Assembly (NCBI RefSeq): GCF_029783845.1 | Contig: NZ_LWID01000001.1 | Span: 2,389,501-2,453,500 of the forward strand | Direction: 5' to 3' | DNA from: Volucribacter amazonae | GTDB taxonomy: Bacteria > Pseudomonadota > Gammaproteobacteria > Enterobacterales > Pasteurellaceae | DNA length: 64,000 bases | In this document: piece after piece, positions 7,792 through 17,405 of the stretch | How the letters are laid out: the number at the start of each line of letters is the position of its first letter | How positions within the stretch are numbered: the first letter of the stretch is position 1 | Notes under the pieces: model-generated | What the model was told of the DNA's origin: nothing | The model's database searches: none | The model's input: only the letters and a program-made list of their open reading frames with translations | Program-made: the position numbers and the translations under genes

Positions 7792-10374
7792 ATGTTAGAA
7801 CAATATCGTCCTGATTTAATTGAGCCTGAAGTGCAACAGTACTGGGCTGACAACAAAACATTTAAAGCCGTAAAAGATACAAGCAAAGAGAAATATTATT
7901 GCCTTTCTATGTTGCCTTATCCCTCTGGGCGTTTGCATATGGGACACGTCCGTAATTATACCATTGGTGATGTGGTATCTCGTTATCAACGTATGAATGG
8001 CAAAAATGTATTACAACCTATGGGGTGGGACGCCTTTGGTTTACCTGCTGAAGGAGCCGCCATTAAAAACAATACTGCACCAGCAAAATGGACTTATGAA
8101 AATATTGAATATATGAAAAACCAGTTGAAGGTGTTAGGGTTTGCTTATGATTGGGATCGTGAGGTAACCACTTGTCGCCCTGAGTATTATAAATGGGAGC
8201 AATGGTTTTTCACTGAGTTATATAAAAAAGGCTTGGTATATAAAAAAACCTCAACGGTAAACTGGTGTCCTAATGATGAAACCGTATTAGCCAATGAGCA
8301 AGTACACGAGGGGTGCTGTTGGCGTTGTGATACCCCAGTAGAACAAAAAGAAATTCCACAATGGTTTATTAAAATTACCGATTATGCCGAGCAATTACTT
8401 GGTGGCTTAGATCAGCTTGATGAATGGCCGGATATGGTAAAAACCATGCAACGTAACTGGATAGGGCGCTCTGAAGGGGTTGAGATTACCTTTAAATTAA
8501 AAGACAGCGAACAAACAGTGGCGGTTTATACCACTCGTCCTGATACTTTTTATGGTGTGTCTTATATGGCGGTAGCCGCTGGACACCCTTTAGCGGAGCA
8601 AGCGGCACAGCATAATCCTGCTTTAGCTCAATTTATCCAAGAATGTAAAAATACCAAAGTGGCAGAAGCAGAATTAGCTACTATGGAAAAGAAAGGTATG
8701 GCGACAGGTTTATTCGCTATTCACCCTTTAACAGGCGAAGAAGTGCCAATTTGGGTCGCCAATTTTGTGTTAATGCACTATGGTACAGGGGCAGTAATGG
8801 CTGTACCAGCTCACGATCAACGAGATTTTGAGTTTGCCAGCAAATATGATTTACCTATTAAACAAGTGATTGCCCCAGCTAATAATGAAAGCATTGATCT
8901 GAGTAAATGTGCTTTTACCGAGCATGGTATTACCGTAAATTCCGCTGAATTTGATGGTTTAGATTTTACCGCTGCGTTCAATGGCATTGCCGATAAATTA
9001 GAGGCAATGGGCGTAGGTAAACGCCAAGTAAATTATCGCTTGCGTGATTGGGGCGTTTCTCGTCAACGTTACTGGGGGGCGCCAATTCCGATGTTGACCT
9101 TAGCCAACGGTGAGGTTGTGCCTGCTCCATTACAAGATTTACCGATTATTTTACCTGAAGATGTGGTAATGGACGGCGTAAAAAGCCCGATCAAAGCCGA
9201 TCCAGAATGGGCGAAAACCACTTATCAAGGGCAGCCTGCGTTAAAAGAAACCGATACCTTTGATACCTTTATGGAATCTTCTTGGTATTATGCACGCTAC
9301 ACCTCGCCAAATTGCGATAAGGCGATGTTAGATAGTGATGAAGCTAACTATTGGTTGCCTGTAGATCAATATATTGGCGGCATTGAACACGCTACTATGC
9401 ACTTACTTTATTTCCGTTTCTTTCATAAATTATTGCGTGATGCAGGCTTAGTCAATTCTGATGAACCAGCTAAAAAACTCTTATGTCAAGGTATGGTGTT
9501 GGCTGATGCTTTTTATTATACCAGCCCAACCAATGAACGCATTTGGGTTTCGCCAACGCAAGTTACCCTTGAGCGTGATGAAAAAGGGCGGATTATTAAA
9601 GCCACTGATCCTGAAGGACGAGAGTTGGTTCATAGCGGTATGACCAAAATGTCAAAATCAAAAAATAATGGCATTGATCCGCAAGAAATGGTGGAGAAAT
9701 ATGGTGCTGATACTGTCCGTTTATTTATGATGTTTGCTTCGCCAGCGGAAATGACCTTAGAATGGCAAGAATCTGGGGTAGAGGGAGCGAAACGTTTCCT
9801 TGCACGTGTATGGAACTTAGTTTATGAATATCAAAAAGCTCCAGCTAAAACAACGCTAGATTTAACCGCACTTTCTAGCGAACAAAAGGCATTACGCCGA
9901 GATGTGCATAAAACCATTGCCAAAGTCAGCGATGATATTGGTCGCCGTCAAACCTTTAATACCGCTATTGCTGCCATTATGGAATTAATGAATAAATTAA
10001 CCCGTGCGAGCCTTGCCACTGAACAAGATAAAGCCTTGATGGCAGAGGCATTAAGTGCGGTGGTGCGTATGCTTTACCCTATCACGCCACATATTTGTTT
10101 CCAATTATGGCAAGCCCTTGGCAATCAAGAAACCATTGATAATGCCCCTTGGGTGGTTGCTGATCCGCAAGCGATGATCGATGAAGAAAAATTGGTGGTG
10201 GTACAGGTTAATGGCAAAGTGCGAGCCAAAATTACTGTACCTGCGGATATGGCGGAGGAGCAAATTAAACAACGTGCTTTAGCGGAAGACAATGTGCAAA
10301 AATTCCTTGATGGTTTAACCGTAGTGAAAACCATTTATGTACCGGGTAAATTATTTAGCTTTGTGGCAAAATAA
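7792..10374 (+). CDS. leuS: Leucyl-tRNA synthetase
   Basis: A class I aminoacyl-tRNA synthetase of 860 aa, the usual bacterial length. It charges tRNA-Leu and edits misactivated amino acids. The HIGH motif appears as HMGH in MLPYPSGRLHMGHVRNYTIG near the N-terminus. The CP1 editing domain contains the threonine-rich VYTTRPDTFYGVSYM and the GTGAVMAVPAHDQRDFEFA segment. The KMSKS motif is in MTKMSKSKNNG. A C-terminal LeuRS-type domain ends the protein. It is followed by a terminator made of two uptake sequences and then lptE-holA, the order common in gamma-proteobacteria. Confidence 0.98.
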   Translation: MLEQYRPDLIEPEVQQYWADNKTFKAVKDTSKEKYYCLSMLPYPSGRLHMGHVRNYTIGDVVSRYQRMNGKNVLQPMGWDAFGLPAEGAAIKNNTAPAKWTYENIEYMKNQLKVLGFAYDWDREVTTCRPEYYKWEQWFFTELYKKGLVYKKTSTVNWCPNDETVLANEQVHEGCCWRCDTPVEQKEIPQWFIKITDYAEQLLGGLDQLDEWPDMVKTMQRNWIGRSEGVEITFKLKDSEQTVAVYTTRPDTFYGVSYMAVAAGHPLAEQAAQHNPALAQFIQECKNTKVAEAELATMEKKGMATGLFAIHPLTGEEVPIWVANFVLMHYGTGAVMAVPAHDQRDFEFASKYDLPIKQVIAPANNESIDLSKCAFTEHGITVNSAEFDGLDFTAAFNGIADKLEAMGVGKRQVNYRLRDWGVSRQRYWGAPIPMLTLANGEVVPAPLQDLPIILPEDVVMDGVKSPIKADPEWAKTTYQGQPALKETDTFDTFMESSWYYARYTSPNCDKAMLDSDEANYWLPVDQYIGGIEHATMHLLYFRFFHKLLRDAGLVNSDEPAKKLLCQGMVLADAFYYTSPTNERIWVSPTQVTLERDEKGRIIKATDPEGRELVHSGMTKMSKSKNNGIDPQEMVEKYGADTVRLFMMFASPAEMTLEWQESGVEGAKRFLARVWNLVYEYQKAPAKTTLDLTALSSEQKALRRDVHKTIAKVSDDIGRRQTFNTAIAAIMELMNKLTRASLATEQDKALMAEALSAVVRMLYPITPHICFQLWQALGNQETIDNAPWVVADPQAMIDEEKLVVVQVNGKVRAKITVPADMAEEQIKQRALAEDNVQKFLDGLTVVKTIYVPGKLFSFVAK

Positions 10375-10386
10375 TGTCTAATATTG

Positions 10387-10418
10387 ACCGCACTTTTATG
10401 AAAAGTGCGGTGTTTTTT
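10387..10418 (+). terminator. Uptake-sequence hairpin terminator after leuS
   Basis: ACCGCACTTTT (10387-10397) and AAAAGTGCGGT (10401-10411) form a perfect 11-bp stem with a 3-base loop, followed by GTTTTTT. It is a head-to-head pair of uptake sequences used as a terminator. Confidence 0.85.
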
Positions 10419-10431
10419 AGAGAAATTTTTT

Positions 10432-10941
10432 ATGTTAAAACAAATCAAAACAATCTTTATAATCAGTAGTTTATCATTACTTTCTGCTTGTGGTTTTCAT
10501 TTTCAAAATGAACAAATCCTACCGAAAGAAGTACAAACTATCCAGTTAGAAAGTAGTGATCCTTATAGCGATATGGCAAGAGCCTTACGCAATCAATTAC
10601 AATTACGCAATATCAATATTGTGGAAAATGAACATAATGTTACGGTTCTACGCTTAAATAAAACCAGTACAGATTCTTCAGTGGCGTCTGTTTTTAAACA
10701 AGGGCGAGAAGCAGAAAAAATTCTTATTTTAAATGTTGAGGCTTCGGTAAAATTACCAAACCAAGTGGCTTATCCTATTTCTGCCCATGTTACTCGCACA
10801 TTCTTTGATAATTCTCGTGCCGCGTTAGCAAAGTCCGCAGAAAAAGAAATGATCTGGCGTGATATGTATGAACAAGCAGCTCGCCAACTTATTATCAAAA
10901 TGGCTGCTGTTCCCTATAAAACAATTCCAGAAGCACAATGA
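10432..10941 (+). CDS. lptE: LPS-assembly lipoprotein LptE
   Basis: LptE is the outer-membrane lipoprotein plug of the LptD translocon that places lipopolysaccharide on the cell surface. From 10432 the product is 169 aa, starting MLKQIKTIFIISSLSLLSAC with a clear lipobox (LSAC, then GFHF). The segment GFHFQNEQILPKEVQTIQLES and the later AARQLIIKM match the family plan. An in-frame ATG at 10405 lies inside the terminator hairpin and is rejected. The stop overlaps the holA start (ATGA), so the two are co-translated. Confidence 0.9.
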   Translation: MLKQIKTIFIISSLSLLSACGFHFQNEQILPKEVQTIQLESSDPYSDMARALRNQLQLRNINIVENEHNVTVLRLNKTSTDSSVASVFKQGREAEKILILNVEASVKLPNQVAYPISAHVTRTFFDNSRAALAKSAEKEMIWRDMYEQAARQLIIKMAAVPYKTIPEAQ

Positions 10942-11990
10942 TTCGTATTTTTGCTGAACAATTAAACAGCCACCTTGCCCAGCATTTAAACCGTATCTAT
11001 TATTTGGTTGGGCAAGATCCCTTGCTATTAGAAGAAAGTAACCAACAAATTATTCAAGCGGCTCAAGCTCAGCAGTTTGATGAAAAATATCAACTAATTA
11101 TTGATAACACTACTGACTGGAATGCGTTATTTGAACGTTGCCAAGCTATGGGATTATTTTTTAGTCGGCAAGTGATTAGCTTAATTCTACCTGATAAATT
11201 AACCAGTACCTTACAGCAAAAACTTGCTGAACTTATTACATTATTGCATCAAGATATTTTGCTTATTTTGCAGTTTAATAAGCTAACGAAAGAGTATGAA
11301 AAACAAAAATGGTATCAACAAGCCAATGAATATGAACCTCAACTGCTCCAAGTAAATTGCCAAACGCCAAATATTGCTCAATATCCTCGTTGGATCGCAC
11401 AGCGAGCGAAAACAATGGGGCTAAATCTTGACCAAGAAGCCACCCAATTATTAAGTTATAGTTATGAAAATAACCTATTAGCCCTACACCAGACCTTACA
11501 ACTTCTCGCCTTGCTTTACCCTGATCACAAATTAAGTTATCCCAGAGTTAAAGAGGTTGTTGAGCAATCTTCCGTATTTACCCCCTATCAATGGATTGAT
11601 GCCTTATTAGAAGGCAAAGAAAAACGTGCAAAACGCATACTAGAAGGCTTACAACAAGAAGATATTCAACCTATTATCCTATTAAGAATCTTGCAAAAAG
11701 AACTCAATACTTTGCTAGAAATTTCCCAACCACAGCAAAAAATTTATTTAGATCAATCTTTACCCCATCAACAATTAAATGATATTTTCTCAAAATTAAA
11801 GATTTGGCAAAATCGTCGTCCATTATTTTTAGCCATATTAAAACGCTTTACCTATCGCCAATTATTTCAAACCTATCGTCAACTCGCCGAAATTGAACGA
11901 GCGATTAAACAGGATTTTAGTAGCGATATTTGGCAACAATTAGAAGATCTTAGTATGAATATTTGTACTACCAAACATAAGGAAGACTAA
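10938..11990 (+). CDS. holA: DNA polymerase III, delta subunit
   Basis: HolA is the clamp-loader subunit that opens the beta sliding clamp. The 350-aa product begins with the family's RIFAEQLNSHLAQHLNRIYYLVGQDPLLLEES, the typical start including the YLVxGxDPLLxxE motif. It continues with the AAA+-like domain and the helical collar domain. Its ATG overlaps the lptE stop codon by four bases, the usual lptE-holA coupling. Confidence 0.93.
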   Translation: MIRIFAEQLNSHLAQHLNRIYYLVGQDPLLLEESNQQIIQAAQAQQFDEKYQLIIDNTTDWNALFERCQAMGLFFSRQVISLILPDKLTSTLQQKLAELITLLHQDILLILQFNKLTKEYEKQKWYQQANEYEPQLLQVNCQTPNIAQYPRWIAQRAKTMGLNLDQEATQLLSYSYENNLLALHQTLQLLALLYPDHKLSYPRVKEVVEQSSVFTPYQWIDALLEGKEKRAKRILEGLQQEDIQPIILLRILQKELNTLLEISQPQQKIYLDQSLPHQQLNDIFSKLKIWQNRRPLFLAILKRFTYRQLFQTYRQLAEIERAIKQDFSSDIWQQLEDLSMNICTTKHKED

Positions 11991-11992
11991 AA

Positions 11993-12535
11993 ATGAATTA
12001 TTTTCTATTAGGATTTAAACAAATATTTCATTATCAAGGACGAGCAACCCGAGCAGAGTTTGCTTATTTCACCATAATTAATTTTCTTGTCATATTATTA
12101 ATTATGCTTTCAATACGAATATTCGCTTTATTGTGGATTGCTTTTGATGTAACAGCCTTTTTTATGCCATTAGTTATCACATTTTTTATTATATTTATTA
12201 GCTCAGTTTTACTTTATAGCTCAATATCTTTTCTCGCCATAATCAGCTTAACTTGTCGGCGACTACATGATCTTGGTTATTCTGGTTGGTGGCAATTAGT
12301 ATTATATCTTATTAACTATCTCATTAATCTTATTCCCATGCTTTATTTGATAGAAAACTCAAATAAAAATCTAACCAACAGCTTTTTCCATTTAAGAATA
12401 AAACAAGATTTTTATATTATAGCCAATAATACAGCCTATATTACCTTAATTATTTCATTCATTTTTCTATTATTATTACTCTTTAAACAAGGAAAAAATC
12501 AAGCTAATCAATATGGGGATAATCCACGGCAATAA
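11993..12535 (+). CDS. DUF805 family inner-membrane protein
   Basis: A 180-aa membrane protein with about four hydrophobic helices. The DUF805 hallmarks are clear: FHYQGRATRAEFAYF near the N-terminus and TCRRLHDLGYSGWWQLV in the middle. Function of the family is unknown. It starts two bases after holA, so it is probably in the same transcript. Base composition drops from here on, and it marks the last core-like gene before the accessory island. Confidence 0.88.
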   Translation: MNYFLLGFKQIFHYQGRATRAEFAYFTIINFLVILLIMLSIRIFALLWIAFDVTAFFMPLVITFFIIFISSVLLYSSISFLAIISLTCRRLHDLGYSGWWQLVLYLINYLINLIPMLYLIENSNKNLTNSFFHLRIKQDFYIIANNTAYITLIISFIFLLLLLFKQGKNQANQYGDNPRQ

Positions 12536-12552
12536 GTCAATTTACAACTATT

Positions 12553-12701
12553 TCTAATATTATAGGCTCTAAATTAGAAAAAAGGATTTCTATAGGAGAT
12601 CTATTTTACAGAAAAATAATTTAAGTGTTATTGAATACAAAATTAAAAGTAATGTTCTTCTTGACAAAGAAAATACTAAATTTTATTCAAGGAAATGTTG
12701 A
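12553..12701 (+). pseudogene. Possible decayed toxin tail upstream of an immunity-like gene
   Basis: Two overlapping frames read as one protein end if a frameshift near 12605-12615 is allowed. The first reads NIIGSKLEKRISIGDLFY and the second reads KNNLSVIEYKIKSNVLLDKE, ending KFYSRKC and a stop at 12701. The next gene starts three bases later. This matches the toxin-tail-then-immunity arrangement seen three more times in the island. The sequence is too short to assign a toxin family. Confidence 0.35.
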
Positions 12702-12703
12702 TT

Positions 12704-13012
12704 ATGTTTAAAGATCGGTTAATTAAAAATCTGATTAGTTTAGAAAAAACTATACCTGTTATAGATAAAATAGCATCATCATATGATGATAAAGAAACTC
12801 TTGCACTGGCATTATTCCTATTTTTTAAACAAGAAAAAATTTTAGATAGGCTAGCTCATATTAGAAGTGATTTATACTCTGAATTAAAAAATCGTTCTTA
12901 TGAAGAATATGAAGAATTTCTGGATTTTTTAGAAACAGATTACGTTCCTTGGAAAATTCCTTATAATGCCACAAAAGAAGAGTTGTTAGAAAAAATAAAA
13001 AATAGCAAATAA
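12704..13012 (+). CDS. Hypothetical small protein, candidate immunity protein
   Basis: A 102-aa acidic, helical protein starting MFKDRLIKNLISLEKTIPVIDKIA, without signal peptide or membrane segment. The start at 12704 is chosen because AAGGAA (12689-12694) is well spaced from it; the in-frame ATG at 12695 abuts the ribosome site. I do not recognise the family. A role as immunity protein is inferred from position directly after a decayed toxin-like tail and at the edge of an Rhs cassette island. Confidence 0.6.
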   Translation: MFKDRLIKNLISLEKTIPVIDKIASSYDDKETLALALFLFFKQEKILDRLAHIRSDLYSELKNRSYEEYEEFLDFLETDYVPWKIPYNATKEELLEKIKNSK

Positions 13013-13144
13013 TATTATAATCTTACTTATCTTTATTTTTATTACTTAATTTATCATCATTAATAATGAGGCTTCTTTGTAGAATAAATATGATAAAAAT
13101 TAAATAAACTAAAAGTATCAAAAATGTAATATGGGGAAATTAAT

Positions 13145-13564
13145 ATGAATATTAAAGAAATAGAATCAGTATTATCTCTATCAAAAGAAAAACTATATAA
13201 AACCTTTTTACTTAGAATTTCTGATAGTGAAAAAATATGGATTTTATGCGATAAAGACAATATTCTTTATTATGGAGATAATGATAATAATCAATATTTT
13301 CCCATTTGGCCAGAAAAAGAGTTTGCTGAAATGTGTGCCATTAATGAATGGAGTAATTCAAAACCAGTATGTATTGAGCTGGAGGAATTTCTGACAGAAT
13401 ATATTCCAGAGTTAATAGATAATAATATATATCTATCTATATTTCCTCGATTAAATTATACAGAAACAATTATTTTTGAAGCAAAAGAATTTGCAAAAAT
13501 AGTTGTTTCTTATATTGAGGAATGGTATGGAGATAGTTTTGATCTACCTTATTTAGAGAATTAA
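13145..13564 (+). CDS. DUF2750 family protein, probable orphan immunity protein
   Basis: A 139-aa cytosolic protein. The layout KIWILCDKDNILYYGDNDNNQ, then FPIWPEKEFAEMCAINEWSN, then LEEFLTEYIPELIDNNIYLS matches the DUF2750 plan I recall (a WxLxDxxG segment, a lpvWPhpeyA segment, then a FlexWlPgl segment). DUF2750 has no firm function. Its place between Rhs cassette remnants suggests an immunity role, which is inference only. An RBS-like GGGGAAA lies before the start. Confidence 0.7.
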   Translation: MNIKEIESVLSLSKEKLYKTFLLRISDSEKIWILCDKDNILYYGDNDNNQYFPIWPEKEFAEMCAINEWSNSKPVCIELEEFLTEYIPELIDNNIYLSIFPRLNYTETIIFEAKEFAKIVVSYIEEWYGDSFDLPYLEN

Positions 13565-13772
13565 TACTTTATACTTAAATATACTAGAAAAATTATTTTG
13601 TATTTCTAATGAGAATAAATTTCCTTTGGAAAATGTATTGCCGAGTTATATTAAACAGTAAATCTAATTTAATGTTGTATGATATAGATTTAGGCTTTTA
13701 TTGAGGAAATATAATGCAATAACTATTCTATATTAGAATAGGTTTTAATTAATCAATAAATTTGTTCTTTAA
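13565..13772 (+). other. Non-coding or decayed stretch before the first Rhs cassette
   Basis: AT-rich. A short frame at 13578-13661 (reading NILEKLFCISNENKF and ending in a stop) could be the tail of a lost immunity gene, but nothing confirms it. The conserved cassette junction starts at 13755. Confidence 0.4.
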
Positions 13773-13776
13773 AAAT
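13755..13776 (+). repeat. Rhs cassette junction sequence, copy 1
   Basis: AATAAATTTGTTCTTTAAAA is found immediately before an Rhs core piece. Three further copies at 14774, 18561 and 20254 sit in the same position relative to core pieces and follow immunity genes. Confidence 0.75.
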
Positions 13777-14402
13777 CTTTAAATAATAAATGGGGTAAAC
13801 TGCAATGGCAAGCCGAAGCCCAATCCTTATGGGGCTTAACTTTTAGCCAATACAGCAAAACACAACCTCTTGACCCACAACTGCTTTTTGCAGGGCAATA
13901 TTATGATGCAGAAAGTGGCTTAGCCTATAACCGCTTCCGCTACTACGATCCTGAAACCGCTTGCTATTTATATTCTGACCCCATTGGTTTATTGGGTGGG
14001 GAAACACCTTATCGTTATGTGGCTAATCCGTTGGATTGGGTGGATTGGTTTGGATTGGCAGGATGTAAAAATCCTGTGCAAAAATATGAAGTTGGCACAT
14101 ATAATGATTTAAAAAAACGTTCTGTTTCTGGAGATCAATTAGATATTCACCATGTAGTTCAAGCTCACCCAGGCAATCAAGTTATTCCTAATTATAATAG
14201 AAATACTGCTCCAGCAATAGCTATTCCTAGAAAAGAACATAGAGAAATTCCTACAATAAAAGGTAAGTATTCAGGCTCGCCAAGAGAATTATTAGCTAAA
14301 GATATTAAAGATCTAAGAAAATATACAAAAGCCCCTAATTCTAAAATTAAAGAGTTAATTAACTTAAATAAAAAAATGTACCCACATAGCTTTAAAAAAT
14401 AG
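13773..14402 (+). pseudogene. Rhs cassette 1: core end plus HNH-like toxin domain, no start
   Basis: The frame is open from 13773 but begins inside the Rhs core (WGKLQWQAEAQSLWGLTF...), so the protein has no N-terminus or start and should be silent. The core ends with the expected RYYDPETACYLYSDPIGLLG and GETPYRYVANPLDWVDWFGLAG. The unique C-terminal domain of about 110 aa has LDIHHVVQAHPGNQV and ends SPRELLAKDIKDLRKY, then LINLNKKMYP. The paired His suggests an HNH/endonuclease VII-fold nuclease of the xHH group (inference). Its tail resembles that of cassette 3. Recombination in the shared core could place this domain behind a full-length Rhs gene elsewhere. Confidence 0.8.
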
Positions 14403-14412
14403 GAGTAACAAT

Positions 14413-14775
14413 ATGACACAATTAGAATTTGTAGAAATATTAAAAGAACTAATCGGACAAGGGACTTGTGATGATGTCATTGATTTATTAGATGACCCAC
14501 CAGGCAGAAGACCCGCACAACACCTGGTAGAAATGTCTAATTTTTTCAAATCTCAAGATGAAAATAGCAAAGAAATGATAAAAAAAATTATATCTTACAC
14601 TGCTGATACAGCTCTGTTTGGTTTGTTTTGTATCATAGATGATGTAAGAACTTTTGATAATGAGCATGGGCACCTTGAGCTATTTTATATTAAAGAAAAA
14701 ACAAAAGTTCTATTGAATGATCCAGAACAAGAATATTTACATGATATTTTTAATTCATTAGAAAATAAATATTAA
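14413..14775 (+). CDS. Putative immunity protein for cassette 1 toxin (copy 1 of 2)
   Basis: A 120-aa acidic cytosolic protein, MTQLEFVEILKELIGQGTCD..., with AGGAG before the ATG and only 10 bases after the toxin frame. That position and size are typical of the immunity partner of an Rhs toxin. A near-identical copy lies at 18200-18562 (differences at H/Y and T/I positions). I do not recognise a named family. The gene has its own ribosome site, so it could be made without the toxin if a promoter reads through. Confidence 0.75.
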   Translation: MTQLEFVEILKELIGQGTCDDVIDLLDDPPGRRPAQHLVEMSNFFKSQDENSKEMIKKIISYTADTALFGLFCIIDDVRTFDNEHGHLELFYIKEKTKVLLNDPEQEYLHDIFNSLENKY

Positions 14776-14796
14776 TAAATTTGTTCTTTAAAAATA
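14774..14796 (+). repeat. Rhs cassette junction sequence, copy 2
   Basis: AATAAATTTGTTCTTTAAAA, starting at the last codon of the immunity gene and leading into the next Rhs core piece. The following bases up to 14842 are also shared with 18561-18629. Confidence 0.75.
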
Positions 14797-14811
14797 AACT
14801 AAGCTAAATAT

Positions 14812-14841
14812 AAACGGCGACTGAAAAACCTCGCCGTTTTT
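14812..14841 (+). terminator. Hairpin that is also coding in the Rhs core frame
   Basis: AAACGGCGA (14812-14820) pairs perfectly with TCGCCGTTT (14831-14839) and is followed by T residues. It looks like a terminator for the immunity gene, yet it is translated as TATEKPRRF in the open Rhs frame. The same structure recurs at 18599-18626. Confidence 0.6.
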
Positions 14842-16793
14842 ATAGCAACGGGCGAATAAAGCATTTAATCAATGGCGAACAGCAACATTGCTATTATCAG
14901 TATGATGCCTGTGGGCAGTTGATACAACTGATGACAAGCGATGATAACTACCGTTATCAATATGATGCCGTTGGGCGAATCACTGCCATTCAATCCATTT
15001 ATAGCCAACAAACCTTTTGCTACGATGTGCAAGACCGCGTTATCAAAGAAACGCAAAATTTTGGCGAAATCCACCGCACTTATGACGATGAAAAGCGGAT
15101 AATGACCCGCCAATTATGGCTTAAAGGACAAGATAACCCCATTGTTAGCCATTTTCATTATAATACGTTAGGCGAGCTCATCGCCCTTGATTTACCCGAA
15201 CAGCAAAGGTTGCAATTCCATTACGATGCCAACGGCAATGAAATTCAACGCACCTCACCCCAAGGTTTTATCCTTAATCAGCATTATGATGAAATGGATT
15301 GCTTGCTTACACAGCGTGCTGGTTATGAGCCTCGCCGTTTTTTTGACAGTCAAGAACTGCGCGCAACAGGCATTCCTGCCCCAAGTTTTGCTGAAATTGA
15401 CCGCACTTATGGCTATGATAAGGCGTTAAATACTCTGGCTTGTCGTGATAAACAGGCGGATTTGCAGTTTAAACTGAATAAAAATTATCAAATCACTGAG
15501 GTTTATGATAATCAACAGCCACGAGAAGCCTACCATTATGATAGCCAAGGCTATCTCACTCAGCGACAAGTGGGGCAAGAAAGCTATGGTTTAATCCTAG
15601 ACCAACAGCACCCTGCTTTTGCCCAGCAACGGCAAATGGTGTCGCACGCAGATATTTATCAAGCTGGCAACCAGCTTTATCGGCTCAATAATCAGTATTA
15701 TCGCTATGACAAAGCTGGGCGGTTAATTAGCAAAACCAAGCAACGGCAAGGCTTTCGCCAACAGGAAATACGTTATCGCTGGAATGGCAATAATCAACTT
15801 ATTAGCCTAACTAACGCTGCTGGCGAGACGTGGTTTTATAAATATGATAATCTCGGCAGACGCATTAGCAAGGAATGTCCGGCAAAAGGTTTACGCACCG
15901 AATACCTTTGGGACGGCGATGAGCTTGCTTTTAGCCAACAGTTTAAACAAGATCAACTGATTAGCCAACGCCATTCCGTTTTCTATCAATGGCAATTAGT
16001 TGCTCAACAAGATTATTACCAGCAAACCAGCCAAAGCCTTGAGGGCAATCTCACCAAATGGGTTAACTCTACCAGCTTTGCGGTTGTTCAACCTAATGGC
16101 AAAGTGCTAGGTTTACTCGACCCTACCGGCAAACTACAATGGCAAGCCGAAGCCCAATCGTTATGGGGCTTAACCTTTAGCCAATACAGCAAAACACAAC
16201 CTCTTGACCCACAACTGCTGTTTGCTGGACAATATTATGACCCAGAAAGTGGCTTAGCCTACAACCGCTTCCGCTACTACGATCCTGAAACTGCTTGCTA
16301 TTTATGTTCTGACCCAATTGGTTTATTGGGTGGGGAAACGCCTTATAGTTATGTGGCTAATCCGTTGGATTGGTTAGACTTTTTTGGATTAGCTATTTGT
16401 CCAACGGTAAAAAAAGATAGCTTAGGAAGAATAACACAAGCTAAAGCAACAATTGATAAATCAATGATAGGTACAGGTACTTCGGTTAATAAAGCGGCTA
16501 GAGATTATGCTCGTTCTCTTGGTCATCCAACCGATGATGCGGGACATATTCTAGCGAAAATCTTAGGTGGAAAAGGAGGAAAAGGAAATATATTCCCACA
16601 ATCTCCGCATATTAATCGGGGAGAGTATAGAGAATTTGAAAAATTAATTTTAGAGCATCTTCGAGGAAATAAAGGAAATTTAGATCTAAAATGGCAATTT
16701 AAGTATCAAGGTAATTCAACAAGACCGTCAGAAATTTTTTATGAGGTATTTAAAAATGGAAAAAGAATCGCTCAACAAACATTCCACAACTAA
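14814..16793 (+). pseudogene. Rhs element 2: 5'-truncated core with non-specific endonuclease toxin domain
   Basis: The frame is open from 14814 after a stop and reads about 660 codons, starting in the middle of the YD-repeat shell (ATEKPRRF, then NGEQQHCYYQYDACGQL). No Met start, signal or PAAR/N-terminal region is present. Many YD repeats follow (for example NYRYQYDAVGRITAIQ), then the core end RYYDPETACYLCSDPIGLLG. The C-terminal domain has DDAGHILAKILGGKGG and the HINRGEYREFE segment, matching DNA/RNA non-specific endonucleases (Endonuclease_NS_2 type) in which the GH histidine and HINRG asparagine are catalytic. An NTF2-fold immunity gene overlaps its 3' end. The 3' part is intact; the 5' loss makes it a silent cassette unless a promoter and start are supplied. 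Confidence 0.85.
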
Positions 16794-17181
16794 TGATGAA
16801 CAACAAGTAAAAAACATTATTATTGAATTTACTAATGTGATGAATAAATGGGAAAAGAAATTTTGTCGCAATAGCTCCGATCCAAAGCTGGCTATAGAAA
16901 TAAAGGATATATTTGATAAATATTGTACTAAAAAAGACAGAAAATATGGTCGTCCTAATGCACTCTCAGCAGGAGATCCACCTGAGTATGATGTTAAACA
17001 TAATATAATAGAAAAAATTGAAAAAGAAAAAAATAAATTTATTGTTTATATACAACAAACCAATAGATTTAAGCAGTTATACCGAATTTTTGTAGTAAAA
17101 AATAGAGATAAGCAATTCAAAATAGATAGAAAAGAAAGGTTTTCATCTCCAGATAATAAATGGGAAAGAGTAGGGTTATAA
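16756..17181 (+). CDS. NTF2-fold immunity protein (copy 1)
   Basis: The product from 16756 is 141 aa and overlaps the toxin end, typical of a coupled immunity gene. The pattern KYCTKKDRKYGRPNALSAG, then DPPEYD, then an FKIDRKERF strand and a final KWERVGL is that of the NTF2-fold immunity family (Imm-NTF2). That family neutralises nuclease toxins of Rhs and CDI systems. A close copy lies at 19813-20223 and a diverged one at 17406-17810. The copy's flanking sequence after the stop is also duplicated, which points to segment duplication. Confidence 0.8.
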   Translation: MEKESLNKHSTTNDEQQVKNIIIEFTNVMNKWEKKFCRNSSDPKLAIEIKDIFDKYCTKKDRKYGRPNALSAGDPPEYDVKHNIIEKIEKEKNKFIVYIQQTNRFKQLYRIFVVKNRDKQFKIDRKERFSSPDNKWERVGL

Positions 17182-17225
17182 ATTAACTTATATTAAAAGT
17201 AAGCTATTATTAATAGATTTATTGA

Positions 17226-17397
17226 TTCCCACAATCTCCGCATATTAATCGGGGAGATTATAGAGAATTTGAAGCTGAAATAAAACACTTGTTAAGCAAA
17301 TACAACGACTTAAATCTAAAATGGACCTTTCAATAAGATTATTTATGAAGTCTACAACAAAGGAAATAAAATTACTTACAAAATTTTCAATAACTAG
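17226..17397 (+). pseudogene. Toxin-tail remnant related to Rhs element 2
   Basis: The sequence reads FPQSPHINRGDYREFEAEIK, then LNLKWTFQ and a stop. After a frameshift it continues IIYEVYNKGNKITYKIFNN to the stop at 17397. It is clearly the end of a second non-specific endonuclease domain like that ending at 16793 (FPQSPHINRGEYREFEK...), cut off upstream and broken. The next gene is its likely immunity partner. Confidence 0.75.
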
Positions 17398-17405
17398 GGA
17401 AATAT

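Noticed and set aside
13992..14402. Treating this as a complete 136-aa gene
   Set aside because: The Met is internal to Rhs core sequence that continues in frame back to 13773; there is no ribosome site, so it is a cassette fragment.
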